A DNA stretch of 64,000 nt, taken from contig NC_087070.1 in assembly GCF_963678635.1 (NCBI RefSeq), forward strand, positions 40,305,831-40,369,830, given 5' to 3'. The stretch's first letter is position 1. Every line of letters starts with the position of its first letter. The notes beneath the pieces are model-generated. The model did not search any database. It was given only the letters and a program-made list of their open reading frames with translations, and was not told the DNA's origin. The translations under genes and the position numbers were made by a program. This DNA is from Symsagittifera roscoffensis (Eukaryota; Xenacoelomorpha; Acoela; Convolutidae). Shown here piece after piece: positions 11,204-21,558 of this stretch.

Positions 11204-14200
11204 CGAAACTCCAGATGACGATGAAATCTTTCCTTTTATAGTAGATGCAGATACTGATAGAGGACAACACATATTTTGTCAAAATTTACTCGTAAATTTA
11301 TTTGAACCCGGAATCAGTCCATGTAAAACAGAGTTCCCCGATGTAAAAATCAAAAGACAAATCATAGATCACTATCTAAAAGATATATGCAACATAACAC
11401 AACAGTATGGAATCTACTCCATAGAATTCACTTCCCCAAACCATAATAATAGAACATATACTATTCAAACAGACGATCTTGATTTAGAATTTTCAAAAGT
11501 TTTTTCAGAATATATAAAAAGCATCCAATACCATAACTCACAAAGAGCAAACTCCATTTTCACTAATGAAGTTTTCGCAATAATATATAGTTATATTTCG
11601 ATATTAGAAAACGAAATCCCATTAACAAATGTCTCACCGACAGAAACATCTAAACATTTAAGAGTACGACATGAAATCACACTACTCTCTAGTTATTTAA
11701 ACATCATTAAAGAAAATTTCACGAAAGACGACGTTTCACAACATACAAAACACGATTTACAAAAAATTTTGGCATGGTTCATAATAGATTATTTCACACA
11801 CAATATTGATTTAATTGCACAAGCAAGAAAAAATTTTAGACCCCAAAATTCGAACGATGATACCGCTATCACAGAACAATCAGATTATGTTTGGGACCCC
11901 GAATGGTCTCATCCCGCATTTATAAGCTTTCCACAATCAATCTCAAGTCAAGCAATAGGTACAATATCTTACATAAGAGATTATGTAAGAGTAATACCAT
12001 TAACAATTGATGCAACACCATTAAACTATAATACATTTCTACCCGATACACAAAATAATAGTTTAAACTCTACAGTCATACACAACGAAAACCTCAATGG
12101 AACTAGGAATCTTACTCAACAAGATATCCAGACACCATCACACTTCATAAATGAAGAAATTGTACACACAACAACTACACAACAAAGTATTTCACCAATA
12201 CGCCCAAATTTAACAACACCAAGAAATACAAATCCTTCACAAACACAGGTAACCTTACAATCAACCGTTAAACCTTCGGTTGCCCCTAAATATTCACATA
12301 TGGATTACCAAACATACAGACCCATGACAATACCATCAAAACCACGCAAAACATTCACTAGAAACAACTTTGCAGACCATAATTATAATTATACACATCC
12401 ATCAAAAACAAATTATCAACCACAAAGGAATTTTAATCAATATACAAAACCTCGAAACTGGGATAACCCAACGGCCCAATATAATTCCAAAAATTTTCAA
12501 TCAAATCCTCCACAGGATCGCAGTGAAAATTACCCATTTTTTCAACAAAATAAAAATAAAAAACAAACACCTTATCAAATGGATTATTTATCCTCAGATG
12601 ACGATTTCTTACAACCAGATATATTTGCACCAAATACTCAAGAATATCGTAGACAAGGAATACAGAAAACACGTACAAATCATAGGAATTTTTCTCCACA
12701 ACCAATAGATGCACAACATCAACAACCAATTCAACAACAAAATCCAATTAATACACAATCTTTTCAACCAATTCAACAACAAAATCCAATGACTACACAC
12801 TCGTATCAACCATCACAAATGCAAAATGAAATACCACTCCCATATTATCTTCAACAACATGAAATAACAAGAAACCAACTTTCAAATTTTTCTCAAATGC
12901 CAAATGCAGCAGAATCATTACAAATGACAATGAATCCATACCTAATGGGTGGATCATCGATAACATCAAACAAACCTTTAATGGTTTTCACAGGAACAGA
13001 CCCTGAATACTCTGTAGAAGATTACTTAAATGCAGTAACAGCAAATTTGATTTTAAATATAGGACCTGAACCAATTAATACGCCACTACATCAAAACTGG
13101 ATACATCGACGCACAGCGTTGATACAAACAACCTTAGATGGCGCAGCCCAAAAATGGTTTTCAGTACTACCTCTAGAAATAAAATCAAACTGGAAAAGAT
13201 TTACACAAGAATTTTCAAAAATGTTTGACTCTGAAAGAAACAAACAACAACAAAGAGTTTTATGTAATGAAATTCGCAGATTACCAAACGAAACCATCAA
13301 GCAAATAGCAGTACGAATCGAAACACTAGTTCGAAAAGCATATTCACTAAATACACATGACTATAAAAACACAAAGATGACAGAAATCTTAATGATGACC
13401 TTAACACCACAATTAAGGAAAATAGCAATAAAAAAGAGAGCATCCCATCCTTCTTCAATTCGAGAACCCGATTTAGATTTTCGAAAACTAGTAGACAAAC
13501 TAGAACAAGCAGAAATCACGATGAAACTAGAAGAAACGGAAAATCTGAAATTACAATACGTTAACAGAATTGAAACGACTCCCACTAATATTAATAATAT
13601 ACAGGAATCAGAAACAGACCTCGTTGAAAAAATCACTGAAATACTCAATATTTACGAAAAGAACCCGAACTTTAAAGGCAAACCATCTTTCAAAAAATGG
13701 TGTAATTATTGCCGACGATACGGACATAGTATTTCCGAATGTAAACAAAAACAGCAAGATAGTCAAAATAAACCTCAAAAATACAAAGAACCAAATAAAT
13801 CATTCTATCAATACATGAAAAAAGATCAAAATTTACCGAACAAAACAGTTCACAGCAACAACAGTTCAGGAAAACCACTCCCGAACAATACAAATTATAC
13901 AAGAAATCAATCCCCATATAACTCAAGTTATAGAGGAAGATCACCAGAACGAAGAAACACGTATAATTCATCACAAAATCACTACAATAGACCAAATAGT
14001 AGAAATAACTACTCCAGATCAAATTCAAATACACAACGATTTGTTTCTAGATCTAATTCCCAATCAAGAAATAACTACTATCCAAACAACCAATCACGAA
14101 ATTCATCATACAATAGGAATAGAAACTACTCCTATAATCGAAATAGAAGTTATTCAAACAATCGAAACCAGAATTACCCGAACAATCGATCAAGGAATAA

Positions 14201-17200
14201 CTCATATAATAGATCGAACTATAACAGACCAAACAATAATTACCAAAACAGATCGCGAAATAATTCACAAAATCGACACCCAAGTTATAATAATCGTTAT
14301 AGAAATTATTCCCAATCACCACACCGGAATAATAATAACTATAATAACTCTAATAATCGTCATAGAAGCAGTACACCTAAACATCAAAGACAAATCAATC
14401 AAGTACAAGCTAATCCAGAAACAACATCAGACCCCCCAGGTATTGATAACACAGTAACTGATACGTTACAACTCAATCAAATAAACTGTACATCATCAGA
14501 TTCAGAAAGTGATACTGAAAACACTCTTTCTATCAATATGATAAAAGTCGAAAATGACTATGAATCTGTCATATATGAACAACCCTTTCCATCACATATA
14601 TATGAAAATCAATCAGAATTTCTTCAAAATTATTACACTACACCCATAAATTCCACATCAACGACGCAAGAAACAAACGAGATTAACACTACAGATCAAA
14701 CCAATAAAAATACCAAAACAAAATGCTTGAATACAAACCATATTTATCAAAATATACAAAAAGAACAACCCAAAGAAAAAATTTGGACAATACCATTTCT
14801 CTTAGAAAGCCCAAGAAATAAAGAATTTCAACCACCAGACCTTGAAATAGATTTTTTAATTGATTCAGGAGCAGAATCAAACATAATAAACATTCCCACA
14901 TGGAATGAAATAAAAACTTTACATCCAAAGCTAACACCTCTTGACACCTCCAGTAAGTTAGCAACAGCACAAGGATCAACATTGATAAACTACGGAAAAA
15001 TCCAATTATTTCTCCTCCCTACCAGAACAATGGAGCAAAGTAAAATTCTAAACAAGCCATTTAAACAAATATTCCATATCACTGATATTAAATATAATAT
15101 CATTGGAATACCATTTATTTCGAAGTATATACCAACAATTAACATCCTAAACAGTAAAATATTAATCAAAGATAAATATACAAAAACAAAAGAAACATCC
15201 CTAACATTTTTTCAAAGATTAAACAAACAACCACCATTCTTTTCAAAATTTTATCCAATATATAACCAACAAAGAAAACACCTGAAACCACTATCAGGAA
15301 ACATCTATAATTTTTCAATCAAACAAGTTCACCAATATGATAAAGAACAAAACAAACAAAAATTTTATATGTCAGATTTTGAATTCAAACCTATTCATAA
15401 ATTTTTCAAAATCACAATCTCATCCATAAAATATTTGAAAAATTCGAATTCCGATATCATTTCCTTACATGTCTATAACAATACACCTTACCAAGTAACA
15501 TTACCTTTAGGACTTTTAGGATATTGTGAAACTAACGCTACAATATCACCAATACACGAAAAAGCCTATCGCGTAAATAATATACTCCAATTACTAGATA
15601 TTTGCCAATCTACAATTCTTAATGAAGAATTATCTATAAATAATAAAATAAGTAACGAAAACAGAAATACGGATTATTTCACAAAAACTCCATATTTCAA
15701 ACCTACATTCAACATCAGTAACTACACAGAGGACCAACAAAAATTTTTAACAATGTTTAATTTCCAACATTCACAAATAACACAAGACGAATTCGAAAAA
15801 TTAGCCAAACAGCTAATTAAATATTCATCAGTCTATGCAACATCAAAATTCGATGTTGGCAAAATCAGTTCATCACTACATCTCCCATTAAAACCAGACG
15901 CAGTTTTCAAAAAACAGAGAGCAAGTAAAGTACCAATTCACTTACATGATAAAGTAAACAGATTACTCGATATTTTAGAACAATACAACATTATATCACC
16001 AGTTAATAAAGAAGAACAACCAAAAGGCAACACATTTATCAACCCCGTTATCATTCTAGCTAAAGGAGAATCATTAAAAATCGTTCTCGATGCTAGATAC
16101 CTCAATTCACTTATAGATGAATCAAAATGTAATTGGCCCATTGAACCAATACAAGTTATTTTAACAAAAATAAACGGCAAATACTTTACAACCGCCGATA
16201 TGAATAGTGCATACAATCAAATGCCACTAGATGAACAATCACGACGTTTAACACAATTTGTTATCGGAAACCAACAATATGAATTTAACCGCTTATTCTA
16301 TGGAATATCCATAGGACCAGCAGCATTTTCAGCTTTTATGAGCAAAATTTTTAGACCACTAATACTCAAGAAAAACGCAATCACCTATCTAGACGATGTT
16401 TTTATGCAATCACAAACAAAAGACGAAATGTTCAATGTTTTAGAAAAATATCACCAAATACTTCAGAACGAAAATCTGAAGGCCGCCCCCGATAAATCAC
16501 ACTTCTTTTTGACAAGAGTTAAATTCTTAGGACATAACATAGAAAGAAAAACAATAACTCCACTGAAATCACGCATTGACGCTATTCAAAAACTTCAACC
16601 ACCAACAAATAAAAAGAAAATCCAAGAATTTCTTGGAATGTTAAACTTTTTAAGTAAATATGTTTATAAAATGCAATTATATCTACGACCATTTTATAAC
16701 ATCCTTAGACAACAAAATAATTTTGAATGGAACACAGAACATCAAACACGATTTGAAGAAATAAAGAAACTTTTAACTGAACAAATTTCAAACACAATTC
16801 CAGATTCAAATCAACCATTTTATGCAATGTGCGATGCTTCGAACTTTGGCATCGGTGCAGCACTATTACAATCACATAATGGTACAAATAAGATGAACCT
16901 CATATCAGCAAATTCTCGATTATTCACTCAAGCAGAGCTACGACTCTCCACTCTAATGAGAGAATGTACAGCCATAATATATACACTGACAGAATATGAA
17001 TTTCTGATACTTGGATCAAAACACCCAACAGTTTTATTCACAGACCACAAACCCATCATTTTTCTTTTCACACAGAAATCTAACCCAAACCACCGAGTTT
17101 ACAGATTTCAACTAATTCTAATGAAATTTCCAAACTTACATATAGTTTGGACTGCAGGAAAAAATCTTGCATTACCAGACACCTTAAGTCGAAATACACC

Positions 17201-19400
17201 ACCTGAATTACTTACACGAAAAACAACAGTTGAAATACCCAAGAACATAAAATTCTACCTTGCAGAAAACGAAACATCACCCCGATTGGAATGCAAATAT
17301 GCAGTAAAAACTGATATTGAACAATCACAAATAAATAATTTACAACATTTCCCACTTTATTTAGATTGTCAAAATAATCATTATGAAGTTGACCTACTTG
17401 GAACATCAACTTTCAAACCAATCCCATATTCTCAATGGATAAAAAATAACACCCAACAAAAACGAACAAAACAACACCCGCCTAAAAAAGACCATTTTCC
17501 ACTAATTGAAAAAGAAGATTTAACTGATAAAATAAATTTATCAGGACCACAAACAAATGATTCAAAATACACAATAAATCAAGTTTTTGACCTCCATGAC
17601 CCACTTGATACAATACCCTTATCTAGATTAGAAATCGAAAACATTTTCCTCCCCCCAACAGAAACAATTACAATTTCAACACTGAAACAATATCAAAACC
17701 TTGACCCAGTAATTCGACAACTGAAATCATGGCACAAATATAAAACTAAACCTATCAAAGCAGATTCAACCATTCTAGGAAACAAAACACTCCTCCGATA
17801 CTTTCGCAAATTTAACAACACAACAATTAACGAAAATACAGACCTTTTAGAGTATAACCTGAATGAATCTACAGTTCCATGTCTCCCTATAAGTATGATT
17901 CTTATAGCTTTTAATATTTCACACACACAAAATATTAAAGGACACTCTGGATCAGAAAAAACATATTCAAATTTTATACAAAATTTTTACTTCCCAAATG
18001 CACCAATCTGGATAAAAGTACTATGCAATGATTGTATAGTATGTCAACTGAATAAACCTTACCCAAATCAAAAACAAATAGCACAAAAACAAGATTTTAA
18101 AGGACAAAGTTTGTACTTTAATCATCGTATCTCATTTGATACTAAAGGACCAATTTCACCCTCATCAGAAGGAAACTCGTACATTATGGTAATTGTTGAC
18201 GCATTTACACATTATGTAGCACTTAACCCAGTACCACATTGTAATGCTTATTACGCATATACAACACTTTATGAACACTGGATAGCAAAATTTGGACTAC
18301 CAGAAATTTTAGTCACAGACAATGGTACAGAATTCATAAATAATGAAATAATAACACTATGTCATTTATACAACATTAAACACAAACCACGTACATCTCA
18401 TGCACCTTGGACAAACGGCTTAGTCGAAGGTATGAACCGTTCACTACAAGAATATCTTAGATGTATCATCAACGGAAATGATACAAAATATACCGAATGG
18501 TCAGCAGATGTAAAATTATTTCCCTTAGCATATAATTCACAAATCACGACAACTTTAGGAATGTCACCATACGAAATGGTTTTTAACCAAAAGCCACGCA
18601 AACCAATAATGTTTACAGCAAATTCTCATAAAAACGCACAAGGTTATTGTCAACCAAATAAAGACTCAATTTGTTATAACCTCCCATTACATACGCACGA
18701 TGAAGATCATTTTCATCACCCACAAATTCTTAAATTAGCCTCCGGTACACACACCGAATGGATTTTAAATAGAGATAAGAAACACAATGAAATTTTCCAA
18801 AAAATAACGAAAAAGTTATTACAAAGACAAAACATAAATGACCAAATCAATTCACGTTTTACACCAGCTTCCGATTTAAAAATTGGAACATTTGTTTTAA
18901 TACCTAATTTTAATACTCAAAAAGGAATTTCTAAAAAATTACAACCCCTCCGAAAAGGACCCTACCAAATAATTGCAAAACCCACTGATGTCACATATAA
19001 AATTACCGACTCAAACAAAAAAGAAATCGTTCAGCACCGAAACAACCTATTACCTTATTACCCAAAAGAATACGCACTCCGCGAATTAACTCAATTATAT
19101 TCTTTCACAGGATTAAAAATCATTCAAAACGAACCACATCTGAAAAACACAGAACAAAATGATAACCCCACCAAAAATCAAAACACAAAACCAACCGCCA
19201 CCAAAAACAATACACAAAACCATAAAGAATCTCCAAAACCAAGAAAAAATAGAAAAATGACAGAACAAATAATACCCCAAGAAGAAATAGACAAATCAGA
19301 ACATAGAAAAACATCAAGACTCCGAAATCAACCACGTAAAAACTACAAAATGTTCATCCCTCAATCTAAAATATTAAAGAAAGTAGAATTTAAAAAGTAA
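11178..19400 (+). CDS. gag-pol: Gag-Pol polyprotein, Ty3/gypsy type (element 1)
   Basis: Single 2740-codon frame with no gag/pol frameshift or stop. Visible order: N-terminal Gln/Asn-rich region; capsid-like region ~600-790 (FTGTDPEYSVEDYL, WKRFTQEFSKMF); zinc knuckle ~842 (CNYCRRYGHSISEC); Asn/Arg/Ser/Tyr repeats ~900-1080; aspartic protease ~1228 (LIDSGAESN); reverse transcriptase with YLDD ~1735; RNase H ~1884 (CDASNFGIGAALL) with DTLSR near its end; integrase HHCC zinc finger ~2247-2290; catalytic D ~2319, D ~2380 and E ~2415 (SFDTKG, TDNGTEF, GLVEGMN); GPY-like C-terminal region (KGPYQII). The domain order PR-RT-RH-IN places it in Ty3/gypsy. ATG at 11178 has A at -3. The low-complexity Asn/Arg/Ser tract after the zinc knuckle resembles RNA-binding Gag tails. 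All catalytic motifs are present, so the element is probably competent. Expression of Gag relative to Pol from one frame is unexplained. Confidence 0.95.
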   Translation: MSSTHTPGDETPDDDEIFPFIVDADTDRGQHIFCQNLLVNLFEPGISPCKTEFPDVKIKRQIIDHYLKDICNITQQYGIYSIEFTSPNHNNRTYTIQTDDLDLEFSKVFSEYIKSIQYHNSQRANSIFTNEVFAIIYSYISILENEIPLTNVSPTETSKHLRVRHEITLLSSYLNIIKENFTKDDVSQHTKHDLQKILAWFIIDYFTHNIDLIAQARKNFRPQNSNDDTAITEQSDYVWDPEWSHPAFISFPQSISSQAIGTISYIRDYVRVIPLTIDATPLNYNTFLPDTQNNSLNSTVIHNENLNGTRNLTQQDIQTPSHFINEEIVHTTTTQQSISPIRPNLTTPRNTNPSQTQVTLQSTVKPSVAPKYSHMDYQTYRPMTIPSKPRKTFTRNNFADHNYNYTHPSKTNYQPQRNFNQYTKPRNWDNPTAQYNSKNFQSNPPQDRSENYPFFQQNKNKKQTPYQMDYLSSDDDFLQPDIFAPNTQEYRRQGIQKTRTNHRNFSPQPIDAQHQQPIQQQNPINTQSFQPIQQQNPMTTHSYQPSQMQNEIPLPYYLQQHEITRNQLSNFSQMPNAAESLQMTMNPYLMGGSSITSNKPLMVFTGTDPEYSVEDYLNAVTANLILNIGPEPINTPLHQNWIHRRTALIQTTLDGAAQKWFSVLPLEIKSNWKRFTQEFSKMFDSERNKQQQRVLCNEIRRLPNETIKQIAVRIETLVRKAYSLNTHDYKNTKMTEILMMTLTPQLRKIAIKKRASHPSSIREPDLDFRKLVDKLEQAEITMKLEETENLKLQYVNRIETTPTNINNIQESETDLVEKITEILNIYEKNPNFKGKPSFKKWCNYCRRYGHSISECKQKQQDSQNKPQKYKEPNKSFYQYMKKDQNLPNKTVHSNNSSGKPLPNNTNYTRNQSPYNSSYRGRSPERRNTYNSSQNHYNRPNSRNNYSRSNSNTQRFVSRSNSQSRNNYYPNNQSRNSSYNRNRNYSYNRNRSYSNNRNQNYPNNRSRNNSYNRSNYNRPNNNYQNRSRNNSQNRHPSYNNRYRNYSQSPHRNNNNYNNSNNRHRSSTPKHQRQINQVQANPETTSDPPGIDNTVTDTLQLNQINCTSSDSESDTENTLSINMIKVENDYESVIYEQPFPSHIYENQSEFLQNYYTTPINSTSTTQETNEINTTDQTNKNTKTKCLNTNHIYQNIQKEQPKEKIWTIPFLLESPRNKEFQPPDLEIDFLIDSGAESNIINIPTWNEIKTLHPKLTPLDTSSKLATAQGSTLINYGKIQLFLLPTRTMEQSKILNKPFKQIFHITDIKYNIIGIPFISKYIPTINILNSKILIKDKYTKTKETSLTFFQRLNKQPPFFSKFYPIYNQQRKHLKPLSGNIYNFSIKQVHQYDKEQNKQKFYMSDFEFKPIHKFFKITISSIKYLKNSNSDIISLHVYNNTPYQVTLPLGLLGYCETNATISPIHEKAYRVNNILQLLDICQSTILNEELSINNKISNENRNTDYFTKTPYFKPTFNISNYTEDQQKFLTMFNFQHSQITQDEFEKLAKQLIKYSSVYATSKFDVGKISSSLHLPLKPDAVFKKQRASKVPIHLHDKVNRLLDILEQYNIISPVNKEEQPKGNTFINPVIILAKGESLKIVLDARYLNSLIDESKCNWPIEPIQVILTKINGKYFTTADMNSAYNQMPLDEQSRRLTQFVIGNQQYEFNRLFYGISIGPAAFSAFMSKIFRPLILKKNAITYLDDVFMQSQTKDEMFNVLEKYHQILQNENLKAAPDKSHFFLTRVKFLGHNIERKTITPLKSRIDAIQKLQPPTNKKKIQEFLGMLNFLSKYVYKMQLYLRPFYNILRQQNNFEWNTEHQTRFEEIKKLLTEQISNTIPDSNQPFYAMCDASNFGIGAALLQSHNGTNKMNLISANSRLFTQAELRLSTLMRECTAIIYTLTEYEFLILGSKHPTVLFTDHKPIIFLFTQKSNPNHRVYRFQLILMKFPNLHIVWTAGKNLALPDTLSRNTPPELLTRKTTVEIPKNIKFYLAENETSPRLECKYAVKTDIEQSQINNLQHFPLYLDCQNNHYEVDLLGTSTFKPIPYSQWIKNNTQQKRTKQHPPKKDHFPLIEKEDLTDKINLSGPQTNDSKYTINQVFDLHDPLDTIPLSRLEIENIFLPPTETITISTLKQYQNLDPVIRQLKSWHKYKTKPIKADSTILGNKTLLRYFRKFNNTTINENTDLLEYNLNESTVPCLPISMILIAFNISHTQNIKGHSGSEKTYSNFIQNFYFPNAPIWIKVLCNDCIVCQLNKPYPNQKQIAQKQDFKGQSLYFNHRISFDTKGPISPSSEGNSYIMVIVDAFTHYVALNPVPHCNAYYAYTTLYEHWIAKFGLPEILVTDNGTEFINNEIITLCHLYNIKHKPRTSHAPWTNGLVEGMNRSLQEYLRCIINGNDTKYTEWSADVKLFPLAYNSQITTTLGMSPYEMVFNQKPRKPIMFTANSHKNAQGYCQPNKDSICYNLPLHTHDEDHFHHPQILKLASGTHTEWILNRDKKHNEIFQKITKKLLQRQNINDQINSRFTPASDLKIGTFVLIPNFNTQKGISKKLQPLRKGPYQIIAKPTDVTYKITDSNKKEIVQHRNNLLPYYPKEYALRELTQLYSFTGLKIIQNEPHLKNTEQNDNPTKNQNTKPTATKNNTQNHKESPKPRKNRKMTEQIIPQEEIDKSEHRKTSRLRNQPRKNYKMFIPQSKILKKVEFKK

Positions 19401-20000
19401 TTTTAAGATTTTATACTTCACAATCTTGAAACCTCCGTAACATTTTTCATTTCATTTTTTCAAAATAACATGCTCACAAGTACGCAATAATTCTAGTTCA
19501 AAATAGACCAATAGGATTCATCCAATCCGCCACTTTCTCTAACTCAAACTAAGATCAATTAGACGAATAATCTAGAACTCCAGGCACATCTCTAACTATA
19601 ACTTTACAACCTCCAGGTCAAAAATAAGCAAACCACTCCAACTTGACAGCTAAAATAAATATCACCATAATACCGTACCCCTCCCTTATCTAATAACCCA
19701 AAGATCAACAATATTTCCCCAACTCAGACCACGAATACCCCCAAAACAAATTTGATAACTTAGCCTAAAGTAACAAAATGAAGATTTTAATTAGCCTAAA
19801 GTATAAAAATCTCACCATACCCCGGATCATTTGACAAACAAAAATAAAGAAAAAGACGACCTCCCAGTCACCATGAAAATTGCCCCCAACAATTTTTTAC
19901 AAAACTCAACCCACTTGTCAAAAAACTAATAAATAATTCGACCACACTAGAAAATCGCCTCAAACAGCAAAAAATATTCGACCAAGAGATCATTTCTTAA
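19401..20000 (+). other. Element 1 spacer between pol and downstream ORFs
   Basis: About 600 bases, AT-rich, stops in all frames, no recognised domain. It could hold a promoter or splice signals for downstream frames, but I could not pick one out. Confidence 0.4.
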
Positions 20001-20231
20001 ATGCTTTTCTCTCAAACAGTTGCTCAAATACTTATAAATTTTAAACATTTTTTTTCAATACTTGAAGCCTTTATAATATTTCTTTTTGATATACTTGAAT
20101 CTTTTCTAATAATCTTAATCATTTTTTGTAACATTTTTTTAATTTTCTACACTATACTCGAACTATTCCTCCAACTTTCCAAAACCCTTGAATATATCCA
20201 CAGGTACGATTTTAACAACTTGTCTAAATGA
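20001..20231 (+). CDS. Small hydrophobic ORF a (element 1)
   Basis: 76 codons, ATG to TGA. The product is mostly Leu/Ile/Phe, with a long hydrophobic stretch ~residues 16-60, consistent with one or two membrane helices. Its stop overlaps the next start as ATGA (20228-20231), a layout used for termination-reinitiation. No known family recognised. AT-rich DNA gives hydrophobic frames by chance, so coding is uncertain. No decayed copy in this window covers the region to test conservation. Confidence 0.35.
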   Translation: MLFSQTVAQILINFKHFFSILEAFIIFLFDILESFLIILIIFCNIFLIFYTILELFLQLSKTLEYIHRYDFNNLSK

Positions 20232-20416
20232 TACGAACAATTTTCAGTAGAACTGATATTTTTTTATTGTTTGTAATTTTCATAACATTTTTATCATCCC
20301 TCATTTTGACCATATGTAAATGTATAAAGAAAGCAATCATCACATTTGCCCTAGCAACAATTTTTCTAATTATTTTTTTGGAAGAATATTATAATAAACA
20401 TAAACCTTCCCACTAA
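20228..20416 (+). CDS. Small hydrophobic ORF b (element 1)
   Basis: 62 codons. Two hydrophobic segments (~11-30 and ~36-52) are separated by a short basic turn, CKCIKK, with a charged tail EEYYNKHK. This layout is that of a small two-pass membrane protein. The start overlaps the previous stop (ATGA). It lies just before the AUG-less frame ORF X, whose in-frame stop is at 20419-20421. Function unknown. Chance hydrophobicity in AT-rich DNA is the main alternative. Confidence 0.35.
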   Translation: MIRTIFSRTDIFLLFVIFITFLSSLILTICKCIKKAIITFALATIFLIIFLEEYYNKHKPSH

Positions 20417-20421
20417 AGTAA

Positions 20422-21558
20422 CAATTCAAAAATCCATCAAAAATTGCTACCCAACAGTCACAGAATCAGTCTTCACCGACATCATCCCAAGATAATCCAA
20501 CACCACCTTCAACTACTCAAAATCCTCAAACATCTACACGAATTTCTTTTCAAGACAATCCATACACTTTTGAAGAACGGCACGCTCGTTTATCTGAACC
20601 ACTAGAACCAGTTCAACGACAAGCATCCCTAAGTGAACCAACATACAATCTTTACCCAACACTACCACAAGAACTAAGTAGAATACGAAACCTTAGTCAA
20701 AACCAAAACACAACAGACATAAATAGACAAATTATACATCCTCGACGAAATAGAAATTTTCAAACTCCCCGAGTTCATTTTGATATACCTCAATCCCCAT
20801 CACAAACCACTCCAGAAAACACCACTGGTATCACACCAGAAACTCCTACACTTTTTTCACAACGAAGCACTTCAAGTCTACCTTCAGACTACTTAGGTTC
20901 AACACCAACATCTGAACAAGCACGAGAAAATCCTTTTAACCCCCCAAACCTAACATCACGACTGCCATATTGGACTACACATTCATTTACACAAGGTGAA
21001 CCAAATTTAGTCAATGACCCCATAGATATTTCTACGGATACAACAACATCCTCATCACTACCAGAAACATTATCACTACCATCAACACCATCAATAAGCC
21101 AATTTTCACCACTACCCTTTAACTTAAATTTTCCAAATAATCTCGACGCCAGATATCGAGAACAATCATCAATAAATATTCCTTTAAGATTAGACTGGAA
21201 TACATTCACAGCACCTCCACCATTATTTGGACAACATCAAGAAAGTAACCGCCTTCATAACTGGGCACTTAATAGATTACAATATCGCCAAGATATTCAT
21301 AACGATATCCGTGATCACAATATTCAAATACTCCAACAAAACAGTTTACAATTAAAGTTTGAAATCACAGTTAAGTTAAATAACATTACCCAACATCCCT
21401 ACCCATTAAATCCACCTAACATAACAGCTCAATCACTACCACCACCGTTTATAACTACTGAAGTAATATATAAATACGACAGATACACCAAAAACACAAT
21501 TGGCTACATTACATTTTATAACCCATACTCAGGATTATCATACACATGTATATTCTAA
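20422..21558 (+). CDS. ORF X: 378-codon open frame with no AUG (element 1)
   Basis: I translated this frame codon by codon from the stop at 20419-20421 to the TAA at 21556-21558: 378 sense codons, no internal stop and not one ATG. The first two thirds are Ser/Thr/Pro/Gln-rich with repeats such as TPPSTTQNPQTST. The last ~140 residues look folded and contain NLDARYREQSS, RLDWNTFTAPPP, HNWALNRLQYRQD and IYKYDRYTKNTIGY. It overlaps the env start (21546) by 13 bases. A diverged inverted copy at 1142-1617 keeps the same protein segments, which supports selection on the protein. With no AUG it must start by splicing from an upstream exon, by frameshift, or at a non-AUG codon. Candidate acceptor AGs lie at ~20455-20470. 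No known domain recognised. Confidence 0.75.
   Translation, partial: QFKNPSKIATQQSQNQSSPTSSQDNPTPPSTTQNPQTSTRISFQDNPYTFEERHARLSEPLEPVQRQASLSEPTYNLYPTLPQELSRIRNLSQNQNTTDINRQIIHPRRNRNFQTPRVHFDIPQSPSQTTPENTTGITPETPTLFSQRSTSSLPSDYLGSTPTSEQARENPFNPPNLTSRLPYWTTHSFTQGEPNLVNDPIDISTDTTTSSSLPETLSLPSTPSISQFSPLPFNLNFPNNLDARYREQSSINIPLRLDWNTFTAPPPLFGQHQESNRLHNWALNRLQYRQDIHNDIRDHNIQILQQNSLQLKFEITVKLNNITQHPYPLNPPNITAQSLPPPFITTEVIYKYDRYTKNTIGYITFYNPYSGLSYTCIF

Noticed and set aside
12370..19335. Many 60-140 codon frames on both strands inside element 1 gag-pol
   Set aside because: They lie within the intact 2740-codon frame, are low-complexity (Ile/Thr or Leu/Tyr rich) and carry no domain.
11178..19400. BEL/Pao or Copia assignment for element 1
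   Set aside because: RT and RNase H precede integrase and the integrase has the Ty3/gypsy HHCC and GPY arrangement; Copia has integrase before RT.
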